Shown here: positions 11,843 to 22,068 of the stretch, piece by piece | How positions within the stretch are numbered: position 1 is the stretch's first letter | Layout: every line of letters starts with the position of its first letter | Source: Acanthosepion pharaonis | Taxonomy: Eukaryota > Mollusca > Cephalopoda > Sepiida > Sepiidae | Length of the DNA stretch: 64,000 bases | Direction of reading: 5' to 3' | Assembly (NCBI GenBank): GCA_903632075.3 | Contig: CAHIKZ030001819.1 | Coordinates: forward strand, 167,001 to 231,000 | Translations under genes and position numbers: made by a program | The notes under the pieces: model-generated | Seen by the model: only the letters and a program-made list of their open reading frames with translations | Told to the model about the DNA's origin: nothing | Databases searched by the model: none

Positions 11843-13090
11843 TTAGTAAGGTTTCACCTATGCACTGGGATACTTGTTGACAGCAAGGTGGGTAAACAAT
11901 GCAGATTTTGCCAGCATCATATATACAGGCAGAGAGAAAGATGAAAGAGGAGACAGACTAATATTAGACCAAGACATGAAGAAGTGCGCTCTGAGATACT
12001 GTCAACTATATGAAAGTATTCTTTTCGTTAAACTGAAAGGAAAGCTTTTCAACATGTCCATCGTATTTGTTTATGCACCAACAGTACGAAGTATAGAAGA
12101 AGAAATTGAAAAGTTTTACTGTACGATAGACAATGCCAAGGCTCAATGCAACTCGCATGAAATTACAGTCATCATGGAAGACCTGAATACCAACGTAGGC
12201 AGGAAGAGCAATGTTGGCATTCAGTTAACATTTGGCAAATTTGGACGACGTACGCGTAATGAATGCGGTGAAAATGCATTCAATGTTTTCAAGAACACTA
12301 AAGACGTATATGGAGATGGAGAAGCCCAGGAGGAAAAAATCAGATCGACTATATAACTATCAATAAGATATTCACGAATAAAGTTTTACGCTGCAAAACA
12401 TGTCTATGTGCTGACTGGGAGAAACCGTCTTCAAGTGATATGTAAACTTACGCAAATTGAAGAGGTCCTAGGTAGCACATTGCAATTTACGACAGACTCC
12501 TGAATGACCCGAATAATAATAAGTACGTGAACAATGTTAAAAGCAGATACAATGGAGAAAATGGGAATGGGAACTCGAAATGGGGCACATTAAGAGAGGA
12601 CATGGAATCGTAATAAAGATGATGTCAGCCTCGGAGGATTTCGACATTAACAAGATTACAGATATCATAAAGGAAATATACAAAAGCGTGATATACTAGA
12701 AGACCGAAGTAGATCAATTTACATAGCACTGCCTAAGAAGCCAAACGAATGTGAACTCCATCGAACAATCAGCCTTATGAGCCATATAACAAAACTTATC
12801 ATCCAAACTCAGAATCAGACCGGAAATAGGACAAGACAGTACGGGTTCATTAAAAGACACTGGAACAAGGAATGCGATATTTATACTCAGAATGATATCA
12901 GAAAGAGCAATACAAATGCAGAAGGGTGTGTAACTATGTTTTATGGACTATGCAAAGGCGTTTAATAAAGTACATCACCAAGAACTGTTGGAACTGCAAG
13001 GCAATCATGAAAAATTTGGGAAGGATATTAGAATAATCCAGAACCTATACTGGCAACAAAACACATACCTACGTGCGATCAGTATACAGA
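11843..13090 (+). mobile_element. RTE-type LINE, copy 1, endonuclease and start of RT
   Basis: The frame at 11874-12356 is an apurinic-endonuclease-like domain of RTE LINEs: VFVYAPTVRSIEEEIEKFY, then VIMEDLNTNVG (the usual GDxNAxxG motif is altered) and FGRRTRNECGEN. After frameshifts, 12770-13070 carries RT pieces: GFIKRHWNKE, MDYAKAFNKVHHQELLEL, and IIQNLYWQQ. The palm motif YADD segment and about 100 residues on either side are missing before the sequence resumes at 13839. Sister copies lie at 41.8 and 60.6 kb. Confidence 0.8.
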
Positions 13091-13094
13091 GTGC

Positions 13095-13838
13095 GATGGA
13101 TAAATTGTCGTTAAAAATAAAAACAACTCTGATATTTTTAGCAAAATTATACAAAAATATCTTGAAATACGAAAGAGTAAATTAATTCAATAAAATCCCC
13201 ATTGTCTTCAACCACGGCCTCCAGGCGACTTAGGAATCTCCTGCAACTCTTCTGGACAGTCTTCTTGTTTAAGTTAGTGAATGCTGCCATAATCCTGCCC
13301 TTCACTTCATTTTTGGTGTTACAAGGAGTTTTGGTGGTCTCTCGCACAAATAATCAAGGGGGTTTTAGTCTGAGGAGTTAGGTGTCCAGATGTAAGAGGT
13401 GATGTGGTCCTCCAGCAGCCATCCTCCTGACCCAGCGCAGCACTACCTCCTCCAGGCACTTGATGTAGGCCTCTATGTTGAGTCTGAGGTCCTTTTGGAA
13501 GATGAATGGAGGCATAACGTCGCCATCACTAGTGATCACTTCAAACACCTTCGTAATCACTCATGCAACTCTTTGCGAATCCTCTGCATTGTCCTCAGAT
13601 TGACATCCAAACACTGAAATATTCGTATTGGAGCTTCCGGTGCGAATGCTAAAGAGTACAGCATGCCGTTTCCAAATTTCTGGCGGAGTGAATTACGTCA
13701 TGCTACTCTTTATTCACGGTCAGTGCCCAACTGACCCTACCATACTGTGCAGAAAATTTAAAAAAAAATTAAAAACAAACAACGCGGACGCACGAAATTA
13801 AAAATAAAAAATGGCGAAAATATTTTAATTGAGGATGG
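13095..13838 (-). mobile_element. mariner-like (DD37D) transposase pseudogene, copy 2
   Basis: Same family as 7402-8556. The minus strand reads MITKVFEVITSDGDVMPPFI then EAYIKCLEEVVLRWVRRMAA, then after a deletion covering the QQD catalytic region, NPLDY, TKTPCNTKNEVKGRIMAAFT and SRLEAVVEDNGDF. The 5' flank AAATTAAAAATAAAAAATGG (13794-13813) parallels copy 1. It separates the RT part of an RTE LINE (before 13090) from its C-terminal part (from 13839), so it inserted into that LINE. Part of the LINE was deleted at or after insertion. Confidence 0.75.
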
Positions 13839-14393
13839 AAAGTGTGACAATGAAATCAGAGTGCGCATTGGCATAGCGAAAGATGCCTTCCAAAAGCTAG
13901 GCAGAATACTATGAAACAGAAAGATTTCCGTTAGAAAGAAAGAAAAAAGTACTGAACTGTTAAGTAATATCAATTCTCCTATATAGCAGTGAATGCTAGA
14001 CAATCTTCTCACAGATGAAGAAGAGACTTGAAGCAACAGAAATGTCGTTCTACAGAAGGATGATGAAAATACCATGAACTGAACATGTGTACAACGACAA
14101 AATTCTAGAGACAATGGAAACAAAAATGACCCTTATACTTAACATCTGGAAGAGACAGTTGAGATTTATAGGGCACATAATGAAGAAAGTGGGTTAGGAA
14201 AATCTGATACTCACAGGACAGATAGAAGGCAAGAGGGACCGAGGAAAATAATGCATAACATACCTGGCGGGCTTGAGTAAATGGATGGCTGAGCAGGGTT
14301 TGGGAGAGGTAGAAGAAAATTTATTAACATCTACAAAGAATAGGAAATTGCCATGAACGCTAGCGTCCTAGAAGGAAGAAGAAAAAGAAGAAC
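13839..14393 (+). mobile_element. RTE-type LINE, copy 1, C-terminal part
   Basis: Frameshifted continuation of the LINE interrupted by the mariner: IAKDAFQKLGR, MKKRLEATEMSFYRRMMK, LILNIWKRQLRFIGHIMKK, ILTGQIEGKRDRGK. These match, piece by piece, the C-terminal region of the copy at 42.0-42.7 kb. Stops and frameshifts are numerous, so it is dead. It ends in a GAAGAA-rich stretch and a trinucleotide microsatellite (TTATTG/TTA, 14394-14433). Confidence 0.75.
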
Positions 14394-14510
14394 AATTATT
14401 ATTGTTGTTGTTGTTATTATTATTATTATTATTTGATCGCACAATTCAACAAGTCTTTGCAAGCTAACACTTTTCACAGACATCTTGCTTCAGTATGGAA
14501 CGTAATTGGA

Positions 14511-15050
14511 CCGTCCTGGGTATGACGATAAACTACATCCAACATCAAGGCCTCTGATCAGGATGCTTTGAGGAGCGTGGAACCCTCTTAATTGCTAGTG
14601 TCCACAGGTCCACCTTGACCCGGAGTGGTAGCATCTGTTAGGGTCCCAGCTATGGGCAAATAGCGAACTCCCGGTTGTTCCCATCATATATCCACGTCAT
14701 GGGTAAGACAATAAACTACGTCCAACAACAAGGCCTCTGATCAGGAGGCTTTGAGGAGCATGGAACCACCTCTTAATTGCTAGTGTTCCCAGGTCCACCT
14801 TGACCCGGGGTGGTAGCACCTGTTAGAGTCCCAGCTATGTGCAAATAGTTAACCCCCAAACTGGGTTCAAAACACTATGAAATAGGTTTTAATACCAGCA
14901 ATAGGTTTTTGTAAAAAAAATTTCCAGTAATAAATCTTTGAAGAAAATTTATTACCAGCAAAACATTTTTGAAAAAAACATATTACCAGCAACAAATATC
15001 TTGTCAACATTGAGGTTGATATGCCGTAAAACAAAACAAACCAAACGAAA
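14511..15050 (+). repeat. R1 family repeat with a duplicated head
   Basis: Two tandem heads (14511-14690 and 14693-14865) each run GGGTA-GACGATAAACTAC, CAAGGCCTCTGATCAGGA, CTCTTAATTGCTAGTGT, GGTGGTAGCA-CTGTTAG, CCCAGCTATG-GCAAATAG. They are followed by several diverged ~30-nt units containing TTACCAGCAATA and poly-A, then the tail TTGATATGCCGTAAAACAAA. The same order appears at 38780, 43770 and, inverted, 44829-45117. No coding potential and no tRNA/5S promoter are recognised. The class is unknown. Confidence 0.7.
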
Positions 15051-16230
15051 TTAAAATTGGTTAGGTATTACACCGTTTTGTTCACATAGCTTCCCAAACA
15101 GTTTTGAATTAATGTGCTTTAATTTTATTTATTGATTTGATACACCCCTGTAGAGTATCATGCAGTTTATTACTGCATTTTCCACCACACTGAATAGGGT
15201 TCATACCAAGACGTATAGCAAATACTCTGTAACGGTCAACCAAGTGCGCCATTGGTGGCCGACGTTGTTATATGGCTGATTGGAGCATTTGCTTTCGTTA
15301 AATATTCCTTCGAGCACTCAAATATTGCCGCCCCTTTTGCATCGAATTTAAGATAATTTGGGAAGCAAAACTCATCAATAATTTAGTTTGGAATTTGGCT
15401 ACAGCACCTCACATAAGTCATTAGAGACTTTCAATAAGACAAGCCTGGAAAATATTTTTTAAAATGGGACATGGGATGTCTTGGCTAATTTTGAACCGTT
15501 TGTGGGGGCTGAATCTAAAAATAACCTCCAACAAGTACCATACCCTATGTAAAAAAAATTGTTAAACAAAAGACATATAAGGAATGAAGATCATCTTTCT
15601 ATATTAATATAGGTGGGTGATAATGCCAATAATGAGTGTATATATTTAGTTGGCCAGTGTGTCGTGTTGAATGTATGGGTAACATAACGGTTATTGTTGC
15701 AAAAAGTGAAATTGGTGTACCAAGTTCAAATTTGCACTAATGCTCTTGGGAAAGTATGTGTATTTTCCTCCAGCTAGGGGTTAAACATAAACGACACACC
15801 TTCTACTGCTTCGGCTCCAGTAGCCCAATGACTCTAGTGAGTTATGGGACTTGTGAACGTAAGAGGGTGTTTCAGAAGTGGGACTGTGGTCGTTCTTAGA
15901 TTGCAACACAGAAAGAGGTTATTTTTTTTTTTTTTAGATGGAGCATAGGGAGAAAGGAGGAGATTAAAGACAGTGATTTCCCAAACATAAGTCAGGTACT
16001 TATAGAGACTTCTCAATAAGTGTGCGTGAGGTTTGGGTTCTCTTTAAAATTGTCTGTGTGGGGGAAGAAATTGGGGGGGGAGTCGTGAGAAAGAAAATGT
16101 TGCCAAATTAAAAGAAAGTACAGAAAATGAGAAAAGAAACGAACAGGTATTTTTACTTAGATTACTTATTCACACACGCACACACACATACACACACACG
16201 CATACGCGCGTGCGCAACAGCCTTCTATTG
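15051..16230. other. No gene seen
   Basis: Apparently single-copy sequence with a poly-T at 15919-15935, G-runs near 16070, and a CA-rich stretch at 16170-16215. No mobile-element landmarks recognised. Confidence 0.4.
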
Positions 16231-16480
16231 GCATGGCTGATGTTAACCTCCAGAAAAGTGACCCATAGCGCCTTCTCGGGATAACGTTTTCCGCTGACAT
16301 AAAGTGGAAAGATTATATCGAATCAATTCCTTGGTCCGCAGCTAGGAAGGTTGGTTCACTGTGTCGTGTTAGACAATTTTCTCTCCAGAGTTTATCTCAA
16401 ATATTTATAAGTCTATCATTCGTCCATGCTTTGGATCTATGAAGACAGGCAAGTGAGGACTTGTCAGCAATACTACATTT
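16231..16480 (+). mobile_element. CR1/Jockey-like LINE fragment
   Basis: Plus-strand frames read SDP-RLLG-TFSADIKWKDYIESIP, then ARKVGSLCRVRQF and IYKSIIRP-like text. The same domain downstream of the RT palm is seen in the copies at 26.4-27.9 kb and 46.35 kb. Frameshifted and truncated at both ends. Confidence 0.6.
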
Positions 16481-16494
16481 TTAGTTTTATCTGG

Positions 16495-16840
16495 CATATC
16501 AACGTCTGGGTTCCTCTCCGCCCAGAGTTAACTGTAATCGTTAATACCTCTCCCTCAGTAAGAGCGAGTGCTGTTTAAATAGTCTTTGACCAGTCCAACT
16601 TGTGGAGGTGTTCAGCTACTCCACAACACTTATAGCGATTGGGAAAACATCCCGGCGAGAGTATGTTCCACAAAGCAACAGTTATAGGGTAGAAGCTGTA
16701 CGAGTGGAAATTACTCCTTGCTAATGGAATACGAAGGGATTGGAGATGATTTGTGGAATGGCGAGCTCTATTTGAAAAAATCTGGTGGAACCAAAAAAAT
16801 GTAGCCCGTCAGAATACATGCCATGGAAATAGCGTTAGAT
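16495..16840 (-). mobile_element. CR1/Jockey-like LINE C-terminal fragment (opposite strand)
   Basis: The minus strand shows FHSYSFYPITVALWN-LSPGCFPNRYK, equivalent to the FFPRTVALWN-PRGCFP motif of the 33.3-kb and 36.8-kb copies, then a 3' region including a GGGTTCCTCTCCGCCC block (16512) that recurs near 48016. It lies tail to tail with the preceding fragment. Confidence 0.55.
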
Positions 16841-17139
16841 CGGCGAATAATTAAGCCATTTGATGTGGGGTGTGTAAATTTTTGTGGTGGCCAGGATTAA
16901 TATGATTTTTTTGTATAATGTGTTGTGTAGCGATGTTTTGCACCCGAGGGAATTGAACATTTTCAGGGTCTCTTGTACGAGACACCAAAAAAATGCGATG
17001 AACTTTTCTGACCCAAAATTTGCTCAAAGACACCGTGCAGATCGTGTTAACCATATGAAGGACTGCAGCTAAAATAGACAAGTGATATTGCCCGAAATTA
17101 ACAACTATCTAAAACTAACATGCTATATGTGCGCTTCTG
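16841..17139. other. No gene seen
   Basis: About 300 nt with short open frames on both strands that resemble nothing I recognise. Confidence 0.4.
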
Positions 17140-17421
17140 GGTTTGTTGCTTGAAATTTGGTTCACTGTGTCGTTCTAGATAATTTATCTCTCCAGAATCT
17201 TACATATTTATAAATCTACCATTGCTTTGAATACTGCTGCCACAGTGGTTCTCTGCTATATATTTAGAGATCCTTGATAAAAGCCAAAGAAGAATCTGTA
17301 ATATCATTGATTCTGACCTGGTATCTCGGTTTTAGTCAAATTCCCATTCTATAAATACTTTCATGGTAATTGTTTTGATGAACTTTCTACTATATCTAAA
17401 TTCCTGGATTTAACCACAGTA

Positions 17422-17422
<1 letters not shown>
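17140..17422 (+). mobile_element. CR1/Jockey-like LINE fragment
   Basis: Decayed plus-strand match to the segment between the RT palm and the C-terminus: TTCACTGTGTCGTTCTAGA, CATATTTATAAATCTACCAT, then DKSQRRICNIIDSDLVSRF-like and FYKYFHGNCFDELS-like frames, the latter comparable to FYKYFHGNCSDEL at 27.5 kb. Ends at a (TA)n tract. Confidence 0.6.
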
Positions 17423-17423
<1 letters not shown>

Positions 17424-17499
<76 letters not shown>

Positions 17500-17654
17500 A
17501 GTTTTTTTATCTTGTCTCGATTCTGGGTTTCATAGAATTACATCCATTGTCCAGGAGACTTGATTGTAATAATATCTCTTGATACTGAAAACTGTAATTA
17601 AAAAGATGGCTTGCCGTAAAAGCTATTACCACACACACACACACACATATGTAC

Positions 17655-17693
<39 letters not shown>

Positions 17694-17760
17694 AGGGAGA
17701 GGGAGAGATAGGGGGATACACGCATCCATATATATATGTGTGTGTGTGTGTGTGTATGTA
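17424..17760. repeat. (TA)n and compound CA/TA/GA/TG microsatellites
   Basis: (TA)n at 17424-17489. Then CA at 17629-17647, TA at 17656-17678, GA at 17678-17706 and TATATG/TG at 17730-17760. Peptides across this stretch are microsatellite translations. Confidence 0.9.
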
Positions 17761-17770
17761 AGTATGTATA

Positions 17771-17970
17771 TGTTGTGGAGTGATTTCGCAGTGGACGCTT
17801 GTATTTGTACTAAATCGGTCCTAGAAGAGGTTCGACGTACAAAACGTTAGGAACTCGATATAATAGGTATTACGCAGAGTAATTTTGTTGTGGTCGCTGA
17901 TACTTTCGTATTCGACTAACTGTCGTCCGACATCGACTGATCGTCGTTTCTATTACTACTCCTACTTTCA
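17771..17970 (-). repeat. Ty3/gypsy LTR (3' LTR in element sense)
   Basis: In element orientation it begins TGAAAGTAGG and ends CCACAACA, with the TG...CA ends typical of LTRs. Differs from the partner LTR by only a handful of substitutions, for example GAAGAGG/GAATAGG and GATCGTCG/GAACGTCG. Confidence 0.85.
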
Positions 17971-18179
17971 CCATAACACCCCTTCTTAAAGCTTTAGGAG
18001 TAAACAGTTTTATTTATTTATTTTTTACGGGAAATATGAAGAAAAAACAAAAAAACTTCATTTTTTTAGCAACATCGTAGCGTATCTCCTACGTTTTGGA
18101 TCCACTTTTAAATGATCAGTTGCCTTTCTTTTTCTCCTGGATTTTAAGAGGTAAAATCGTGGCAGGCGTTGTTAGATCA

Positions 18180-19207
18180 AACGTATCGAAAATCACCTCC
18201 ATCGGCGTTTTTTCCGCCGGAGCGCTGTCAACCACGTCTGAAGAGCGTCGTCTGATCTGGTTAATGTGCACGTGAATTTTTCGCCTTTCACCAAGTACAT
18301 CATATAGGCAATCCGCTTTTCTATTTTTTTGGTACCTCCATAGTGTTACCTCTTAAGGATGGGGTCACAGATTCTGTAGGTTCTTCTTGTGGTTCTATTT
18401 GTTCAGTCTCTACCTTCCCTTTTGTTGATCTTGTGCTTCTTAACGTTTTCTGTGGTGACTTCAGTTGATTTAAATCATTTAATAATACTGCTGCGGGTAA
18501 CTCGCTCCCCAGTTTTTCTCGGTGTCAGCTTCATCTTTACTTTCTGGGGCTTTTTTCCCACGTATACTGTCGATGTTTCCCATTCACAATACTCAACTTT
18601 TTTAAGTACACCGGTTTTCTCTAATCTGTCCAATTCTTTATCTATCTGTTCAATTGAGGCAAACGGCACATTCGTTTTCTTCTTGAATACCGCCTGAGCG
18701 TTTTCTTTTAGCTGGAATTTTGCCTCCATCTTGGTACACGCTCCCAACCCTGGAGAAAAAACAGTAGGAAATGTTTCCTTAAGTTTCTGTATTAATTTTT
18801 GGGCTTCGGTGTTTAAACTTTCTATCTTGTAACAGAAGGAATTTATCGGTAGATCCCATAATTGGAATTCTGTTATCCAATTCGTACCAAGTAAGTTCGT
18901 GGTATTTTCTATGACAAATAGTTTAGCTTTTCGCGTTTTTTTTATTTAACGTGACGTTTGTAACAAATTCTCTAATAAATTGTATTTTTTCTCCCGTCAC
19001 TGACCTCGCGATTTTCTTTGTCTTCATTAAAGTTGGTTTCTCCAACTTCTTCCACGTATGCAAATTTATGATAAATAGATCTGAACCGGTGTCAAGTTGC
19101 ATTTTTATATTTTTATTACTTATTTCGACGGTAACAAATTTTCTGGTTATTGTGGAGAGCGAATTTTTTCTTCTTCCACCGTATGAGTTCGAATCCCTCG
19201 TCGCCAA
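18180..19207 (-). pseudogene. Ty3/gypsy pol remnant: protease, RT start, distal pol tail
   Basis: Reading leftwards on the minus strand: an aspartic protease with the LDTGSDLFIIN active-site motif and a second hydrophobic strand (19120-18990); a linker (NLLGTNWI-like); then MGACTKMEAKFQLKENA and VPFASIEQIDKELDRLEKTG (18747-18600), the segment just before gypsy RT; then YCEWETSTVYVGKK. Instead of the RT palm the frame passes to unrelated-looking text and, near 18280-18180, to a KFTCTL-like / DVVDSAP-like C-terminal tail. This indicates a large internal deletion plus frameshifts. Gag is absent. Confidence 0.75.
19195..19206 (-). other. Primer-binding site, probably for a tRNA-Ser
   Basis: Five bases inside the LTR at 19212 the minus strand reads TGGCGACGAGGG; its complement CCCTCGTCGCCA looks like a tRNA acceptor 3' end plus CCA, preceded by TTCGAAT as in a T-loop. 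From memory of animal tRNA-Ser(GCU) ends (CCTCGTCG), that tRNA is the likely primer. Confidence 0.6.
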
Positions 19208-19211
19208 AAGT

Positions 19212-19411
19212 TGTTGTGGAGTGATTTCGCAGTGGACGCTTGCATTTGTACTAAATCGGTCCTAGAATAGGTTCGACATACAAAACGTTAGGAACTTGAT
19301 ATAATAGGTATTACGCAGAGTAATCTTGTTGTGGTCGCTGATACTTTCGTATTCGGCTAATTGTCGTCCGACATCGACTGAACGTCGTTTCTATTACTAC
19401 TCCTACTTATA
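19212..19411 (-). repeat. Ty3/gypsy LTR (5' LTR in element sense)
   Basis: Partner of the 17771 LTR. Its outer terminus has drifted: CCTACTTATA where the other has CCTACTTTCA. Confidence 0.85.
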
Positions 19412-19990
19412 TTATGTGGGAGAGTCTATTAACCATAGAATAGGTGTGTTTCACCATAATAGTATATATATTAAAATAATAGGAAAGAACAAAGAAATTT
19501 ATAATTCAGAATTCTTAGCATTTATTTTTAAAAAACATTGCTCGATACAACCAAAGAGGATAATATTATAATTGTTTTTTTTTAATATATAATCATTAAA
19601 TTTAATTTGTATGATTGAATTTAAATTGAGGTTTCAATTTTTAAACATGGGAATTTTAAAAAAACAATTATATATATATATTTAGCTCATGCGTGTTGTG
19701 TTTAGTAATTGTGATTATTTCTACTCAATTGTCTCTAGAATAATTTGAAGAGTATATAACTAGACAGTAGACAATACAATTACTAGACAATAGTAAAACG
19801 TTGCTGAGAGTCATAATGGACAGGAAGTAGTGGAGAGCCATTGTCGCCAACAATTTGGATTCAAAACCGGCACTGAAGAATTACCTATCAAACAAAAAAA
19901 AAAATTCATTGAAATCAGATGAAAACTGTGGAAACGCATAAACAACATCCGATTACACACACACACATACATATACACACACATTTTGAG

Positions 19991-20044
<54 letters not shown>

Positions 20045-20545
20045 ATGAACGATATTTTGTAATGCACGAAGATGGCAGGCTATGATTTTTAGTTTATATT
20101 ATGCAAATGTGCATGCATGATAAAACCTTTCTAGTATATATATATATATATATTTGTGTATGTGTGTATATATATATACATGAGTGTGCATATGTGTATA
20201 TATACATATATATGTGTGTGTGTGTGTGTTTGTATTGTGTGTGTTTTTGCCAGTATGCGCATGTATATGCATATATGTACGCATACTGGCCAAAACACAC
20301 ACAATATAAACAAATGGAAATAGATCTTAGAACACAGTGGGTTCATTAAAAGATAAGAATACAAATATCTTTCCTCACCCTTTCTCGGATCAATTTTAAT
20401 TGTTTTATTACGCTTCAAGCGAAAGAACTTTCTCACCGCCAGTCCAAAGACATTTGTGTCACTACCACACAAAAAAGAGGATGTTTAACATCGAAAAACA
20501 TAAGGAAAATTAATTAATTTTAATAATATGTTGAAATATCCACTC
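19412..20545. other. No gene seen; microsatellites
   Basis: AT-rich sequence with (CA)n near 19955-19983, (TA)n at 19996-20039 and a TATA/TGTG compound tract at 20136-20230. A 60-nt imperfect inverted repeat around 20232-20312 pairs GTTTTTGCCAGTATGCG with CGCATACTGGCCAAAACAC. No coding region recognised. Confidence 0.5.
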
Positions 20546-20588
20546 TTTGCCTGACGAAGGTCGGGAGACCCGAAACACGTGTTGCAAA
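20546..20588 (+). ncRNA. Hammerhead-ribozyme-like motif (Penelope-like type)
   Basis: In order: TTTGC (20546-20550), the core CTGACGA (20551-20557, fits CUGANGA), a stem II of GGTC/GACC closing a GGGA loop, the core GAAA (20572-20575), a self-complementary CACGTG in place of stem III, TT as the cleavage dinucleotide, then GCAAA (20584-20588), which pairs perfectly with the initial TTTGC as stem I. Minimal hammerheads with very short stem III are known from Penelope-like retroelements. The pair next to the core in stem II is A/C rather than G/C, so activity may be weakened. No Penelope-like protein was recognised nearby. Confidence 0.55.
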
Positions 20589-20667
20589 ATTATGGAAATT
20601 AAAGCATAATATATATTTTTTTAAAAATACACATTACAACCAAAAACGTTTGCGGTTTCTCTCTTCT

Positions 20668-20729
<62 letters not shown>

Positions 20730-20750
20730 TGCATATTTTTTCATTCAGAT

Positions 20751-21022
20751 AGGTTTGGTTAATTACCTTAGATATATCATGCCGATTTATTTTGGTTGTT
20801 ATCCTTTCATGTTCACGGATTAATTTCTTTGTTGGCTTAGAAAAATACCAAAATTTTCTTTCAAATAATTTTGATTTTTTTAGTTTCTATATTTAAAATA
20901 AAACTATATGAAAGAAAATTTTGTCATTTTTCTAAGGATACCAAGAAATTAATACATGAACTTGAAAGTATTACAACCAAAATAAATCAATATGATATTT
21001 CTAAATTATTTAACCAAACCTG
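20751..21022. repeat. Diverged palindrome between two (TA)n tracts
   Basis: The left arm starts AGGTTTGGTTAATTACCTTA (20751), and the right arm ends with the complement (TTAACCAAACCT, 21010-21021). Arms of ~110-120 nt pair with about 80-85% identity by eye around a short AT-rich centre near 20870-20905. (TA)n tracts abut both sides (20671-20727 and 21029-21108). It could be a foldback element or an inverted duplication of an unknown repeat. The apparent peptide here is not trusted. Confidence 0.6.
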
Positions 21023-21023
21023 T

Positions 21024-21338
<315 letters not shown>

Positions 21339-21447
21339 CAGATCGAATTTATATGTAAAAGAACAATATTAAGAAAGACGAAAGTCGCTCAGAGGACGAA
21401 ATGCGTCGGCTAAGATTCATTTCATTTGTCTTTATTCATATATATAC

Positions 21448-21448
<1 letters not shown>

Positions 21449-21529
<81 letters not shown>

Positions 21530-21593
21530 ATACCTGAGAGAGAGCGTTGCAAAGAAACTGAAATAGATATATTGAGAGGCAGGTACAGAGAGT

Positions 21594-21644
<51 letters not shown>

Positions 21645-21825
21645 GCGGTATTTACTGAACACCCTTCTTCGTCCTGTAGAATTGACGGTCGTTTTGCTAT
21701 TGACGTAACGCGTTGAGAAAACTGAAAGAAACGACGAGAGCGTCACTGACTGTGCAAAATCTAATATGAATGAAGTATACATTCCTCAAAGAATCATTGA
21801 CGTCAGACTCACTAACGCGTGACTG

Positions 21826-21923
<98 letters not shown>

Positions 21924-21977
21924 ACATATGCATATATTTATCCCTTTTTCTATTACCCCCACCTTTCTCTTCCCTCC

Positions 21978-22011
<34 letters not shown>

Positions 22012-22020
22012 CCTCCTCCC

Positions 22021-22068
<48 letters not shown>
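21449..22068. repeat. (TG)n and (GATA)n microsatellite cluster
   Basis: (TG)n at 21449-21528, (GATA)n at 21594-21643, (TG)n at 21827-21921, CT/CTAT at 21979-22010, and TAGA at 22021-22068. The CTAT run and the following TAGA run are complementary and could form a hairpin. Between them (21645-21825) lies ~180 nt of ordinary sequence. Confidence 0.9.

Larger units (their letters stand above)
17771..19411 (-). mobile_element. Ty3/gypsy LTR retrotransposon, internal deletion derivative
   Basis: Two direct ~200-nt repeats (17771-17970, 19212-19411) flank 1.24 kb that encodes, on the minus strand, a pol protease and RT start and a distal pol tail. Next to the right-hand LTR is a primer-binding site, and next to the left-hand LTR a purine run on the minus strand (AAGAAGGGGTGTTATGG, complement of ~17971-17987). 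Most of RT, RNase H and integrase are missing, so it could only have moved in trans. Matching 5-bp target duplications are not obvious. Confidence 0.85.

Noticed and set aside
21401..22031. Open frames with long CV/HT runs, some with a hydrophobic end
   Set aside because: Created by (TG)n, (GATA)n and CT tracts in several frames at once.
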